Shown: in pieces, positions 9,926-20,325 of the stretch
How the letters are laid out: each line of letters begins with the position of its first letter
Numbering within the stretch: position 1 is the stretch's first letter
Source of the DNA: Rhynchopus sp. YZ270_cl-10
Taxonomy: Eukaryota > Euglenozoa > Diplonemea > Diplonemida > Diplonemidae
Reading direction: 5' to 3'
Assembly (NCBI GenBank): GCA_964035575.1
Contig: OZ037848.1
Span: 186,001 to 250,000 of the forward strand
DNA: 64,000 nucleotides
Position numbers and translations under genes: made by a program
The notes under the pieces: model-generated
Told to the model about the DNA's origin: nothing
Seen by the model: only the letters and a program-made list of their open reading frames with translations
Databases searched by the model: none

Positions 9926-11426
9926 TCAAGCAGACTTGGCCTTTGCGTTCATCCCGAACTTCTCCTTCACTTCTTCGATCTTCTCTTTCGCTTTCCCGTA
10001 CTTTGGTCCCGTCACGCCATGCAGGTAAAGCGCGTGAGAGTAGTGATGGATCTTCACCTTCGTTTCACTCGCTGAGCGGACCAGTGTCAATTTTGAGTCG
10101 CGTTCCCCGAGTTTGGCAAAGACCGTATTTTTAGCAGTGCTGGGGCCGACTCCGTTTGCTCCAGCCTCTGCCATAACCTTAAGCAAGTCCAGTTCTGGCT
10201 CCTTCTCCAATCCTTCGCATGCACTGCGATACTTCCCATCAATCTCTGTGCAATAGATGTGTCTCATAATTGACAAACTACCCACCCCAACAACAACATA
10301 CCCTCCTTCAGCTTCATCAAAACCCCCTCCCTTGTGTCAGGGGTGGCAGACGCAACTGTGACGAGAGTGCGTGGTTAATAATTATTGTACATAGACCACA
10401 AAAACGGTACATACTCTTCTCCTCCACTCTCTCACCTAAACCGACCAAAGTCTTCGTGTGTCCTCCCAACCAGTTATGATAGTGCTTGAGATATGGAACC
10501 TGAAGCTTCTGAGGATCTTCCTCACCTAAAAACTGCGGCCCTATCTTCAGGAACTCCTCCTCTGTCATTGCATTAACTTCGAAAGATTTTTTGTCAGAAG
10601 TGCGGAGCCTTATGACATGATCTGAGATTGCTGTTTTGGAGAATTCGACAATGGTCTTGCAACTATTCGTCTTAGATGAAAGCACGGTTGCCACTGAACT
10701 GAAACCATCGGCAAATTCAATCATGGTTTGGTAATCGAGATCCTTCTTGCTCTCCAGAGTGATGTAGATGATCAGCGGATGCGCATTCTCCACCTGCTCG
10801 GCCTTCTTCGCCTCCATCCTGACCTTGTTCGCCCGTGCAACAAAATCGAGAAAATCGGCACTCGCGGCTTCGTGATTCCAACACTTTCCGAATTTTTGGA
10901 GCACCATCTCTTCAATCTGAAGGTCAACTGGGTCAGCTTTTTTGCGAATACGATCCAGTATTTTGCTCGCAGTCAGTGTCACTTCGAGAACGCCTTCCTT
11001 ATAGTCTTCCTTCAGTCGATGCCGCATCATCGTTGTTTTGCCAGAGCCGCTTTCACCTATCAGCATGAAGAATCCATTTGCAGTATCACTACGTTCTATG
11101 TACTTCTTCAGCCTCTCCTTCAGGTGCGTATCATGGTCTCTGTTAATATACTCTGGCCCTTCGGGGTGGTAATCCGCAGTGACAATATTCTTAAGCATCT
11201 CGTCGAGGTGGTATTGGGTACCTGGGCCATACTCCTTTTGATACTGCTTTTCATTGGATTCGTTGTAATCATTATATAGGACTAATCCAAAACCTGCGAC
11301 GGTTATAACCTGTCCGCTGACAAAAATAAGGATTGACTTTATATATCCCGCAATAGCATTGGGAGCTGGTGCATTGGCCGCTGGTGCATTGGCCGCTGGT
11401 GCAACTCCACGACGTCTCCTTGTCAT
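9926..11426 (-). CDS. Membrane-anchored P-loop (STAND-like) ATPase, two introns
   Basis: Three exons: 11426-10415, 10355-10302, 10245-9926, giving 461 residues. Introns 10356-10414 (59 nt) and 10246-10301 (56 nt) begin GTATGT and end CACAG, and splicing preserves the frame through KLKEEIDGKYRSACEG. A basic, Ala/Pro-rich N-terminus leads to a membrane segment near residues 26-50, then a linker, Walker A GESGSGKT (124-131) and a Walker B-like PLIIYITLE (217-225). The C-terminal 120 residues are helical. The layout fits an AAA/STAND NTPase tethered to a membrane, but no effector domain is visible, so its role is unknown. The ATG at 11426 was preferred over a longer upstream frame because an AG acceptor (11452) lies just before it. 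Confidence 0.75.
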
Positions 11427-11451
11427 GGTGTATTTTCCCTGTTGGTGTGTG

Positions 11452-11490
11452 CTGTAGGAATATACAAGAGAATGGGGTGGAGTGGGTTTA
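11452..11490 (-). promoter_or_regulatory. Putative splice acceptor before ATPase gene
   Basis: On minus, CCACTCCACCCCATTCTCTT leads to TATTCCTACAG, 26 nt before the ATG. It is one of the clearest polypyrimidine-AG signals in the window. Confidence 0.5.
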
Positions 11491-11564
11491 AATAAAAAGG
11501 ATGACCTGTCTCTCACAGGTGAACGAACATCATAATAAGTATCACTAAAGCGTTGTCCACAAGT

Positions 11565-11930
11565 AAACAGACGGTACACCTCTTCAGGGTGTAGCAGACG
11601 GAAGCCTGGCCTGACAAGATAAAGACTAACGTTTGACAACAAGATTAGGGTTGCCAACACATTTGCTTCTACAACACATCACCGTGACTATCTTGCTACC
11701 AATACTACCACTGGAACTGACGTCTCGGGCAGAGACCCCTCGAGGAACCTTCGGTTCTGAGTCTCTTGTCTTGTTAGACGCAGTCACTGAAGCGACAGCT
11801 GAAGAGGACGTAGCAGCACTAGCATATTTCTTCGAGCTCGTGGATTTGTCGGACATATTTTCTATTATCACCCCGGAAATACAATCTCATCAAAGTTCCG
11901 ACGATACTTTAGTTCGGGGACAATAGGCTG
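11565..11930. repeat. Right copy of diverged direct repeat flanking ATPase gene
   Basis: Partner of 9565-9830. This copy holds an extra internal stretch of about 75-100 bp encoding an Ala/Ser-rich spacer. The pattern suggests duplication of a gene 3' end with the ATPase gene now between the copies. Confidence 0.7.
11626..11856 (-). CDS. Small conserved frame, copy 2 (76 aa)
   Basis: ATG to TAG. The N-terminal half is Ser/Ala/Lys-rich. The C-terminal half is the paralogue of the 43-aa frame at 9638, with conservative exchanges (V/I, M/V) and mainly synonymous changes. Both copies lie on minus, downstream of a stretch encoding YRRNFDEIVFPG followed by GT, so this could be the last exon of a larger gene rather than a free-standing peptide. 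Confidence 0.4.
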   Translation of the reverse strand: MSDKSTSSKKYASAATSSSAVASVTASNKTRDSEPKVPRGVSARDVSSSGSIGSKIVTVMCCRSKCVGNPNLVVKR

Positions 11931-12399
11931 GTTGTCGATCATGACGAAGTTGTACCGGGGCAGACCCTCAAACATACTGTTGAACTCGTCAGGCTCAAGG
12001 TCACGACGTCGCTATCATCCGCCTCTCCTTCTTATTGAACCCGCACAGGGAAAAAGTGTCGGGGTCAAATATTGTTTTTTCTTCCGTTTTATTTTGTGTC
12101 ATCCAGGCAATGAGCGGAAGCTCAGTGTGGACAATGGGGCATCTTATTTGAGCAGACATCCTGAGGGTGCGGATGTCCCTCCGCATGTTCGCATTGATAG
12201 AGGTGGGGGTCCGTTTTATGATGGATGTACTGCTATCAGCGACAGGTGGTACAATACACCGGGTTGCATCAAGAGCAAGTCAAAATGTCAAAACGTCTCA
12301 CCGGATACCTGTGGACGCAGCTTCTCTCGTGGTTCTCTCTCCGGTAGCGACAAGAAACGCCAATGCAAATGCAAAGTCTTCAAAAAGGAAAGTAGAGTT
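11877..12399 (-). other. Possible upstream exons or decayed gene
   Basis: On minus, one frame gives IFDPDTFSLCGFNKKERRM and another gives DEFNSMFEGLPRYNFVMID continuing to YRRNFDEIVFPG. The latter ends beside GGGGTGATA, a possible donor, and its last residues are repeated beside the copy at 9785. I cannot join these into one frame and recognise no domain. A plus-strand frame over the same stretch is equally open, so coding strand is uncertain. Confidence 0.3.
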
Positions 12400-12433
12400 G
12401 AAATACAAAGCCCTCTCGTGACAGTGTACCTAA
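12400..12433 (-). repeat. Family C hairpin repeat
   Basis: On minus, AGGTACA pairs with TGTATTT (two G-U), then GTC pairs with GGC (one G-U) around the loop ACGAGAG. Other copies: 24519-24551, 51284-51318, 55241-55274. The loop is the same as in family A. Confidence 0.65.
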
Positions 12434-12638
12434 GAAAATGTGTCTAAGGCTCACATTACTCTAGAACAAAACAACAAAGAAGTCAAAAAAATCACACTGT
12501 GCACAATGTCACCGCCGGAAGGCATTTAGACCCTGGGTACCACACGTAAACCCGCAGAATTCTTTGAATTTGCTAAGATCTGTTCAGCTCTCCAGGACAT
12601 CTTCAGCTAACTTCGGAAGAAGTTGTGTTCCATTCCGT

Positions 12639-15600
12639 TCACGACGACATCCCCAACAACGTTGATACAAACTGCTGTGCGTTCAGCTTCGACTTTACAC
12701 TGCGCTTCACCCCTCTCACTGGACGCACGGTCTTCCCCACATTTATTGGATCCTGGTTCGGGTTTGCGAGGTATCTGAAGTCCACAAAGTAGTCCCCCAC
12801 CTCCTCACGAACACCACCACCACCTCCTCCTCCTCCACCTCCACCACTACCACCCTCTGAAGCCACCTTCACATTCTCACCTGTGCAAGTGAGAACCGCG
12901 CCGGAGTTGCGAACTGTCAAAAAATCGTCTATCACCTCAGGTCTCGCCTGCAGCATGGGGTACGGTGTGCGCATTAGTGCCCTAAGGGCGGCCGACCCCT
13001 CCCCTTCTTCCCCCTCCCTGCTGACCATCTCCCCCTTTGATGACCCTCCTTGCGACGCGCCTTCGATGCATAGTGTAGCACCGTTCCCTCCTCCAGTCGC
13101 AGGTCGTGGGAAACGCCCTAATCGGTTCACCACCCGCGTCATCTCTACGGCCTTTCTCCTCCCCCCTGCAGTTGCAACGGAGACTGCGAGGCTAGCATCG
13201 TGGAGATCCTTTCTCACGACAGGAAGCTTCCCCCCTTGAAGCAGCTGAGCAACGGGCTCGGCAACCTCTGGGATCGAAATCTGTCCTTGCACTGTAGGTT
13301 CTGCGACCACCGCATCCGGGAGGTCCGCACGCTGTGCACACTGATGCGAGGTGGCAGGAGGAGGCATTGGAGCACCCTTCGCACGCCTCTCTAAGGTATT
13401 CCCCTTCGCGTGGTTCTCCCTCCTCAGCTTTTTTGGCGTATGTTTCATTCTCGGCACAACCGCTTCCATACACTCATTCTCTGAATCACCCCCTACCTGC
13501 AGCATATTATCCGTAGAATCCCCAGAAGCAGAAGGAGCAGACCCCGGACGCTTTTCTGTTTTCTTAAAAAACGATGCCCCAGATTTTTTTGGCTTCCAAT
13601 CCGCCGGACCCGGGGCCTCAACTGGGGTGGTCTGAACGTTATGAGAAAGAACCGCATTATTTTCTTTTTGTTCTTTTTGAGAGAATTCACCTTCGCCCTG
13701 CACCGCTCTTGGTGATGCTAACGTTCCGGAGGTAGTGTAGAGTGGTGGGGTAATCGAAATGGGTGTATGAGGACGGTCTACATGAGGACGGTCGGTTTGT
13801 ATGGACATATGTACGCTGATTGGGGTTTCGCACTGTGTGCCTATGCTTCCCACCATTGCAAGGGGGGTGTGTTGGTTTGCTTCGATGGAGCGCTGTAGGC
13901 GTTCGATGTTTTCTAGAGCGTCATCCTTCTCTGTCATTGCCACCAAAACCTGGCTCTGTACTGTATCAAGATGCACCTGAAGATCGCGAATCTGCACTTC
14001 ATATTGCCCTGCAACTCTCTTCGTCAACTCTCCCTCTGTTTCCAACGACATAAGCGTAGGACGTCTAATAGGCGCAGAATAGCGCCTCACCAAAGTCTGA
14101 TAGCTTGGAGGCTCCGGCTCCGGTGGTGCGATGACATCTCGCGTCAAGGCGAGACTCTCCTCAACCCGATCAATTTTGCTCAAATTCGAAGAAATTGAAG
14201 AGGTGCGTACTGTGGGCCGCTCGGTGATTTCTTTTTTGGGAGCCGCTGGGGCGTCTTTGATGTACATCACCTCGCGGGCCTGCGCTGCGGCTTGTGGAGT
14301 GTGCTGTCTGAGGAGGTCCACTTCAACTTCTGCGTCTTGTAAACGGCAAAGGAGAAGGTGTCGGCGGAGCTCGGCGTTGAGCTTCTCGGAGACAGCGGAC
14401 TCATGAAGAGAGAGCACAGAGGTCACCGTTTCCTTCAGCGATTCCAGCAAACGCACCTCCGCCGACTTCACCAAATTCGCAGAGGACGGCCTCTGACTCG
14501 CCCTCAGACTCGCCCTCCCACTATTCGGACGCGACGACGAAGAGGACGGCCGCTTCCCTCCACGCGCCTCCAATTTTTTCACCACACTCTGCTCCCTTTC
14601 ATTTGCATTGTACGCTATAGATCTGGTTATTCCGGGCACCCCACTGATCTCTGGGGCACTAGCATCTGTTCTGCTACTGTCACTTCCTATCAAAAAGAAT
14701 GTGCTAAACGTGGAATGGGTTACTTCAAAGAAGGGCAGCGATGCGAGGCATTCGCTCTTGAGATGCGCGCCGGAGGTTGCCGGGATGCCCACATAATGGG
14801 GCGGGGTGACAGTCACCAGCTGCGAGGGAGGGGTGCAGCCTGGGCCGTTCCCGTTCTCCCCTGCATCGCCTTCGCCGACTGAGACGCTGACGGCGAACAT
14901 TCCTGAGGCGACCACCGCCCATTGAAGGCTCTGCATCGGTGTGTTAAACACCGCAACAAGCGAGCTGGGCTTTGTAGCGAGAATCAGTCCATATGCACCG
15001 CGGATGGAATCAGTCAAATCTTCGAGCATTTCTGGGGTATATGAGTCCCACTGCACAACCGCGATCCCTTCAGTGTCGCTGCGGTAGGAACGGCGCTTTG
15101 CGTCGACCCTAGAGTATTGGCCAACGTAGTGTGCTGTGGATTCTTTGATCTGGCGTACCAATTCTTCGCGAAGAGCGACGTTTTCGTTGTCCTGTGTTTC
15201 CAGGCGTTCCTGGGCGTCGCGATAAGCTTCCAGCGCGCGTTGGTTGAGGGTAACCTCAGACTCTCGCCGTTGTTGAGAAGAATCTAGCTGTTTGCGAAGT
15301 TCGTCGCGGTGCTGTTTCAAAGATTCGTACTTCGCAGCTGCGTCAACCAACTCCTCTTTTAACGCATCGGAATCAGCTCGGAGCGCCACTTCTTGCGACA
15401 ACTCTTCTTTTAAATTCGCAATCTCCCTCTTCAACCCATCCTTCTCCGCCAGCTGGCTCTGCAGCGACGCCATTTTCTCTGCCAAACAGAGTGCCGACGA
15501 AATTTCCGAATCCAACCTCTCTTGGACCTTCTGCGACTGCACCCGGAGCTGTTCCGTCACATCTGACGCGATTTTCTTTTCAAGACTGGCATCGGTTTTG

Positions 15601-17198
15601 AGACATTCTACCTTTGTCGTGAGACGCTCATTCTCCGTACTGAGGGCAGCACTATGCGCTTCTAGGTGCATTGCTAGGGAAACCTTTTCTTCCAAAAGGC
15701 ACGTCACCTTCTCCAACCGGGTTGTTGTCTCCCGCTCCCGTTGCTGCACCTCCCCAAGCTGTTCCTCTAGAGTCGCCGTATGCACTTCATGCGTTGCCAC
15801 CTGCTCCTTCAAGCAGGTTGCTTCCTCGGTGAGAGCCTCCTGTACGGTAACACCCAAAGCAACCTTCGCCTCCAGCTCTGCAAGATGGCTTGCGTTAACC
15901 CCGGTGTTCTGCTGAGAGGCGTCAAGTTCCTGGCGTACGTTGTCCAGCTTTTTTTCAAGCATGTCCACAACATCGTCCATGGTTTGCTTCAATGTACTGT
16001 GCTGCTTCCGTTCTTCGTCAAGACGGGTTTGCGCTGTTCCTAAGTTTGCAAGCGTATCGTCATTCCTTTTTTGGGTTTTGATAAGTTGCGATTCGAGGTC
16101 CTTAACAATACTACGCTGTGTCTCGCATTCTGCTGTATGGCGTTGTACTTCAGCTCTTAGGTCATTGGAAGTAGACTGCATATGAGACAGCTTTGCTTGG
16201 ACATGTGCAAACTCTTTTGTCTTTTCTTCAAGGAGTTCACGGCTTTCGGACACCTCGACAGAATGTTCGTCCAGTAGCGTTTCGACAGCAGCGCCGTGGC
16301 TGACAATGACAGCGTCCTTCGAGGCCATTGTCTCCTTAAGCACAACGACCTCTCGGTGTAGGTCGTCTACAAGCTTCTGGTAGTCCTCTACAATGGCCTG
16401 CACCTTAGGGTTTTGTAGATCACTGTCGACATCAAATTTGTCGGGCATTTCCAATAAAATTCGGAGTTTTTCATTGTCACTCTGCAGATTCCTGACAACC
16501 TCAGCGTGTCCCTCCATGATCGCTTCTTTTTCTCTTTTGAACTGCTCCTTGAGACGCGCCAGCCGCTCTGCCACCATATTTTCATCAATATTATTTGACC
16601 CAAAAATCAGCGTTTTGACGTCCGCCGCGTTCGCGTTCCCTTCAATCAAATTCATCAAATCGAAGACAGAAAACACATTCCTCTCATACGTCCCGGTCTG
16701 ATCCTTCTGATAGAGCTGCTCCCTCAGCAAAACAACCTCCGACCACAGCGTTTTGCGGATGTAGGCGATCACCTTCTCCCTCCGCAACAGCTTTCCTTGC
16801 GCAAGGTTGTGCAAGCGCTCCACCCGATCCAGTTCGCAGTGATAATCACGGACCACGTTGCGGAGAGTATGAATGAAAGGATGTAGCTGGTGCGCAGCAA
16901 GACCACGTATGTCTGCTGCTAAGCAGGTGGCAACCTGGGTGTGTTCGCGGTCGTAGACGGGAGATGCGTCTTCGAGACGTTGAAGGGCTTCCTGAACGTC
17001 GTATTGAGCGCTGTGCAGGATGGTTGTGTTCAGGCCCAACGCAGATGTTCGCGCCAACGCTGCGCAAAAGATGCGCATACACTCCTCCCTGCAGTCCTTC
17101 GGACCCCACACCGCACCTCGCACACCAATCCCATTCCCCCGAATCGCCTTTATCTTTGTGCACACCCAGTTATGCACCTGCGCTGTGTTGCCGCTCAT
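12639..17198 (-). CDS. Long coiled-coil protein with cyclase-like segment
   Basis: A 1519-residue intronless frame. Residues 1-170 are globular-helical. About 200-690 is heptad-rich coiled coil (long runs of Glu, Lys, Leu, Gln). Residues about 700-860 contain IAVVQWDSY, then SLVAVFNTPMQSLQWAVVAS and a later hydrophobic core. This order resembles the first strand and the central beta-alpha of class III nucleotide-cyclase domains, without obvious metal-binding Asp pairs, so it would be non-catalytic if real. A second coiled coil follows near 960-1160. The C-terminal third is low-complexity with a Gly run. Long coiled-coil proteins with degenerate enzyme domains are common in cytoskeletal and flagellar structures; that location is inference. 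The ATG at 17198 follows a polypyrimidine-AG at 17229. Confidence 0.8.
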   Translation of the reverse strand: MSGNTAQVHNWVCTKIKAIRGNGIGVRGAVWGPKDCREECMRIFCAALARTSALGLNTTILHSAQYDVQEALQRLEDASPVYDREHTQVATCLAADIRGLAAHQLHPFIHTLRNVVRDYHCELDRVERLHNLAQGKLLRREKVIAYIRKTLWSEVVLLREQLYQKDQTGTYERNVFSVFDLMNLIEGNANAADVKTLIFGSNNIDENMVAERLARLKEQFKREKEAIMEGHAEVVRNLQSDNEKLRILLEMPDKFDVDSDLQNPKVQAIVEDYQKLVDDLHREVVVLKETMASKDAVIVSHGAAVETLLDEHSVEVSESRELLEEKTKEFAHVQAKLSHMQSTSNDLRAEVQRHTAECETQRSIVKDLESQLIKTQKRNDDTLANLGTAQTRLDEERKQHSTLKQTMDDVVDMLEKKLDNVRQELDASQQNTGVNASHLAELEAKVALGVTVQEALTEEATCLKEQVATHEVHTATLEEQLGEVQQRERETTTRLEKVTCLLEEKVSLAMHLEAHSAALSTENERLTTKVECLKTDASLEKKIASDVTEQLRVQSQKVQERLDSEISSALCLAEKMASLQSQLAEKDGLKREIANLKEELSQEVALRADSDALKEELVDAAAKYESLKQHRDELRKQLDSSQQRRESEVTLNQRALEAYRDAQERLETQDNENVALREELVRQIKESTAHYVGQYSRVDAKRRSYRSDTEGIAVVQWDSYTPEMLEDLTDSIRGAYGLILATKPSSLVAVFNTPMQSLQWAVVASGMFAVSVSVGEGDAGENGNGPGCTPPSQLVTVTPPHYVGIPATSGAHLKSECLASLPFFEVTHSTFSTFFLIGSDSSRTDASAPEISGVPGITRSIAYNANEREQSVVKKLEARGGKRPSSSSSRPNSGRASLRASQRPSSANLVKSAEVRLLESLKETVTSVLSLHESAVSEKLNAELRRHLLLCRLQDAEVEVDLLRQHTPQAAAQAREVMYIKDAPAAPKKEITERPTVRTSSISSNLSKIDRVEESLALTRDVIAPPEPEPPSYQTLVRRYSAPIRRPTLMSLETEGELTKRVAGQYEVQIRDLQVHLDTVQSQVLVAMTEKDDALENIERLQRSIEANQHTPLAMVGSIGTQCETPISVHMSIQTDRPHVDRPHTPISITPPLYTTSGTLASPRAVQGEGEFSQKEQKENNAVLSHNVQTTPVEAPGPADWKPKKSGASFFKKTEKRPGSAPSASGDSTDNMLQVGGDSENECMEAVVPRMKHTPKKLRRENHAKGNTLERRAKGAPMPPPATSHQCAQRADLPDAVVAEPTVQGQISIPEVAEPVAQLLQGGKLPVVRKDLHDASLAVSVATAGGRRKAVEMTRVVNRLGRFPRPATGGGNGATLCIEGASQGGSSKGEMVSREGEEGEGSAALRALMRTPYPMLQARPEVIDDFLTVRNSGAVLTCTGENVKVASEGGSGGGGGGGGGGGVREEVGDYFVDFRYLANPNQDPINVGKTVRPVRGVKRSVKSKLNAQQFVSTLLGMSS

Positions 17199-17228
17199 TT
17201 TATAAATTGGCGACTCTTTTACATTTTC

Positions 17229-17275
17229 CTAGGGTGTGTTTGGAGGAGGAGGAGGAGAAGGAGGGGGAGTAGAGA
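17229..17275 (-). promoter_or_regulatory. Putative splice acceptor before coiled-coil gene
   Basis: On minus, CTTCTCCTCCTCCTCCTCC is followed by AAACACACCCTAG, 31 nt before the ATG. The tract lies in the short gap between this gene and the preceding one, as expected for processing of a shared precursor. Confidence 0.5.
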
Positions 17276-17437
17276 AGATTCGATAGGACCGTAGACAAAT
17301 GAAAGGGGACGGAGACATATACCTTCACAATCGAGGCTTTTTTTTTGGTTGAAATTATCAGAAATATCAAAAATGTCAAAAATATCAAAAAGTAAACACT
17401 TTGTTTCTCCCCAACCCCACCCCCCAAACCATTATTT

Positions 17438-18792
17438 TCAGTCCCATTCATGAAGGAAGATGCCATGCTTTCTGAGGCGGGTCTCGATGTTGATGCAAGC
17501 AATGCTGCGCACCCACGCCTCGGGGATCCAGCCGTTGATGCCTGCAAGCTTGTAGGCCTTCTTGTTCAGCTCGCCGTGACATTCGATGAAAACTTCGTCA
17601 ATGAGGTCTATTGCCCCTGTGCTAAAGAGTTTGTCAATGACACGGAACTCCGCATTCTCAACATCGATCTTGACCACCACAAAGTCCTCCGGCTCCACAG
17701 TCTCAATCAGATGCTGCGCAAAGTCGACTGCGTTCACCGATGTGGTGTTCGCCTTTCCATTCGCAGTCTCGTGTGCACTCACTTCCTCGCCTGCCTTGAA
17801 GATGACGTGGCTCCCTGCACCAGCATCGCTGACAATGTCGAGCCGTCCGGTGTCATTCCAAATGGCACCCGTGGTCCATTTGACAAAGGAGGGAAATCCT
17901 TCCTTCAAAGGGTTAATATCAAAGGCGTGGTAGTTGAACTTCTCAGCACCAGGGTAGCCACAGATGAACTGATAGGGGGGAAGGGAAGCGGAGACGTGAA
18001 CAAAAGAAACGGTGGCATGGATCGTAGCCAGCTAAAAACTAAAAAAAAAAATGATAGTGCAAAAGGCTACCTTCGGCCACCAGGTGTTAGAAAACTTCAA
18101 AAAAGCACCTCGAAAACCAGCAAGGGAAAGACATACCTGAAAGGTGGAGCCCAGGTTAACACGCTTGGTCTTCTTCAGGAAGAATCGCGCACCAAGGTCA
18201 AAGAAATGCTGTATGTGTGTGTGTGTGTGTAGGATAGCAATCGACAAAAAATGTGCCGCACAAAAAGACATACCCACTCCTTCGCGGCCCATGCCTCCTC
18301 GTCTACGTACGCCCTGAAGATGGTTCTGTTGTAGGTCTTGATTTTGCTCATTCTTTCTATGGGAAGTGTTACCATTGGTGGTGAGCTTCCGTTTACCGGG
18401 CGGAACGGGAGGTACAGTGGGTTGTCTGCCATGGCGGTGATCTGCTTGCCTCGCCAGTCCTGCCTGCATTTGCGGCATCCGTTGTTGAGACGCTTCTTCG
18501 AGATTAGGAGACGTGCCACATTTTGCAGGAGCTTGCTCACCCATTTGATGCTGTTCGCGCGCGACCGCCCGCTCTTGCTAGGGAAGGAGACCTTGCTCTG
18601 CTCCTTCTTCGGCTCCTTGATGACCGCACTCTGAATCTTCCTCCGCCCCATGCGGAAAGGCTTCGGTCGTGGTGCCTTAGGCTTCTCCCATGCCGGCTGC
18701 GCTTCGTCACCCCCGCCAGCTTCAGATCCGCTCACTGCAGAGGTCCCAGTCTCGACCAAAGCGCACAACAGAATTGTCAGAACGAAACGCAT
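17438..18792 (-). CDS. Secreted FkbM-type methyltransferase, two introns
   Basis: Exons 18792-18274, 18208-18137 and 18031-17438 encode 394 residues. Introns 18209-18273 (65 nt) and 18032-18136 (105 nt) both start GTATGTC and end AG after pyrimidine-rich sequence. The first contains a CA-repeat before its acceptor. Residues 1-19 form a signal peptide (MRFVLTILLCALVETGTSA), followed by a basic linker. The C-terminal half shows the FkbM pattern: GAIWNDTGRLDIVSDAGAGS, then NTTSVNAVDF, VVVKIDVENAEFRVID and DEVFIECHG. The usual KIDVEGAE is KIDVENAE here. FkbM enzymes methylate hydroxyls of sugars or other small molecules. With a signal peptide, a Golgi or secreted glycan-modifying role is likely. 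The substrate is unknown. Confidence 0.75.
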
Positions 18793-19160
18793 TTTTGTGT
18801 AGTTTGCCTGTTTTGAATTGGTTGCAGTGTAGAAGTGATACGCACCTACTAGAACGGGTGGATAGTGGGTTGGGTTGTGAGAAGAGGAAGAGGTAAAGTA
18901 GGCGACCTTGTTGTCATTTTCAAAACAAAAGAGATAACTCCTCACCCAGCAAGCGGTGCTCCCACCTTCCCACACCATGACAGGTGGTTGTGTTTTTCTT
19001 GTGCAAAAGTCACAGCGCAACGGCGAGGTCTCCATTGTGCCACCCACACCCACAACGAGAGACATGTGCATGATTTACGTATCTTCCCGCTTGGAGTTAC
19101 CCAGGCTAGCTGCAGGAATGGAAGCAAAATTGCATGTCACCTTGCTTTCGTGGAAATGGG

Positions 19161-20249
19161 TCAAGGCAGTTGGATGATGTCAACAATCTCAACACCCTCA
19201 TCCCCTGCGTACATCACCACACCACCACAGCTGCTGAGTGCAACACCGTAAGTATGCTGGTTCTCAAATTCACGGTGCATTAGTTGTTCCTCTGTTGAAA
19301 TGGACCAGACGCACAATGAACTGGAAGAGTAGGCAGCAACAATATCGTTGGACACAGCAATATCTGTCCAGTCGCTGTCTGAGACATCATCAAATACACA
19401 TTCACCTGTTTCAATGTTCCAGACACGCACACAGCTGGTACCACACGCTGCAATGAGACTCTGGTTTGGTGATAGTGCCACATACTCAATATTGTATGGG
19501 CATGTCAGAACAAGTATCTCCGACCCCGTCGTGTAGTCCCAGATGGTGACTTGTTTATTGCGCTCGCCAAAGCCTGTCACCTTGTCACCTGCCACAACCA
19601 TGCCCCGTTCGCAGCGTACAATGCTGCCCCATTCATGCACAACAACGCCTGTTGCAATGTCCCACACCTGCAAACCCTTGCTGCAACACGACAACAGCTT
19701 TGTTCCACAGGGTGACCAAGCTGTGCCCCACCTGTCATCGCCTGTATTTCCAAAGGAGTGCAACAATGCACCTGTCTTCACATCATGAACTTCAGCGCAC
19801 TCCGTGTCCTGGTTCGTGTATGAGATCCATTCACTGCACGGTGAGAAGGATGGTTTACTGGGAGAGATGCAAGGGAGGCGGCACAGACTCTCGTGTGTTT
19901 CCGTGTCAAAGATAAACGCTTTACTTTCGTTCATCCACATCACAACGACGTACCTATCACAAGGGGAAAGTGTGACAGAGAATTGGTCTTCCGAATCTGG
20001 CAGCACCCCAGGAGTGATGTTGGTACCAGTGTAGTACAGCTCAACGGCACATCCCTCATCGATCACTGTGTCGCAGATGCGCAAGTCGTCGTCGCCGATG
20101 TCGCCACCGCCTTTCATCCGCACACCAACATCCCGAGCACTCGGCACGCCAAGTTCCGCAACAAGCTTCTCCTTCACCTGTGCAAGGGTGGCGCTCGCGT
20201 CCACTTCTATCACACAGCTTGCACACTCGAAGTGTCCTGTGATGTCCAT
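19161..20249 (-). CDS. Ubiquitin-like plus beta-propeller protein, copy 1
   Basis: 362 residues. The first 75 look ubiquitin-like: an N-terminal hairpin, ATLAQVKEKLVAELGV as the helix, then GDDDLRICDTVIDEGCAVEL. Residues about 85-360 form seven WD-type blades, each with an SPC or SPN turn and a closing strand such as LQVWDIATG, VTIWDYTTG, VRVWNIETG, LCVWSISTE, VEIVDI. Seven blades would close one propeller. Such proteins act as protein-binding adaptors. The ubiquitin-like head could recruit proteasome or ligase partners, which is inference. The start ATG follows a strong acceptor-like CCCTACAG at 20272. Confidence 0.8.
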   Translation of the reverse strand: MDITGHFECASCVIEVDASATLAQVKEKLVAELGVPSARDVGVRMKGGGDIGDDDLRICDTVIDEGCAVELYYTGTNITPGVLPDSEDQFSVTLSPCDRYVVVMWMNESKAFIFDTETHESLCRLPCISPSKPSFSPCSEWISYTNQDTECAEVHDVKTGALLHSFGNTGDDRWGTAWSPCGTKLLSCCSKGLQVWDIATGVVVHEWGSIVRCERGMVVAGDKVTGFGERNKQVTIWDYTTGSEILVLTCPYNIEYVALSPNQSLIAACGTSCVRVWNIETGECVFDDVSDSDWTDIAVSNDIVAAYSSSSLCVWSISTEEQLMHREFENQHTYGVALSSCGGVVMYAGDEGVEIVDIIQLP

Positions 20250-20271
20250 GTTCTTTGGGGGTAGCTCTGTT

Positions 20272-20325
20272 CTGTAGGGACAGGTGTGTGGGGGACAGAG
20301 AGAAGAGGGGTGGGGTGGTGCTTCA
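20272..20325 (-). promoter_or_regulatory. Putative splice acceptor before propeller copy 1
   Basis: On minus, CACCCCTCTTCTCTCTGTCC continues to CACACACCTGTCCCTACAG, then a 22-nt leader AACAGAGCTACCCCC to the ATG. The same signal occurs at 21720 (copy 2), and a diverged one ending CTTCTCACAG at 23153 (copy 3). The AACAGAG leader is kept in all three. Confidence 0.55.

Noticed and set aside
9926-11660. ATPase start at 11660
   Set aside because: The upstream part of that frame overlaps the direct repeat and the polypyrimidine-AG; the ATG at 11426 follows the acceptor directly.
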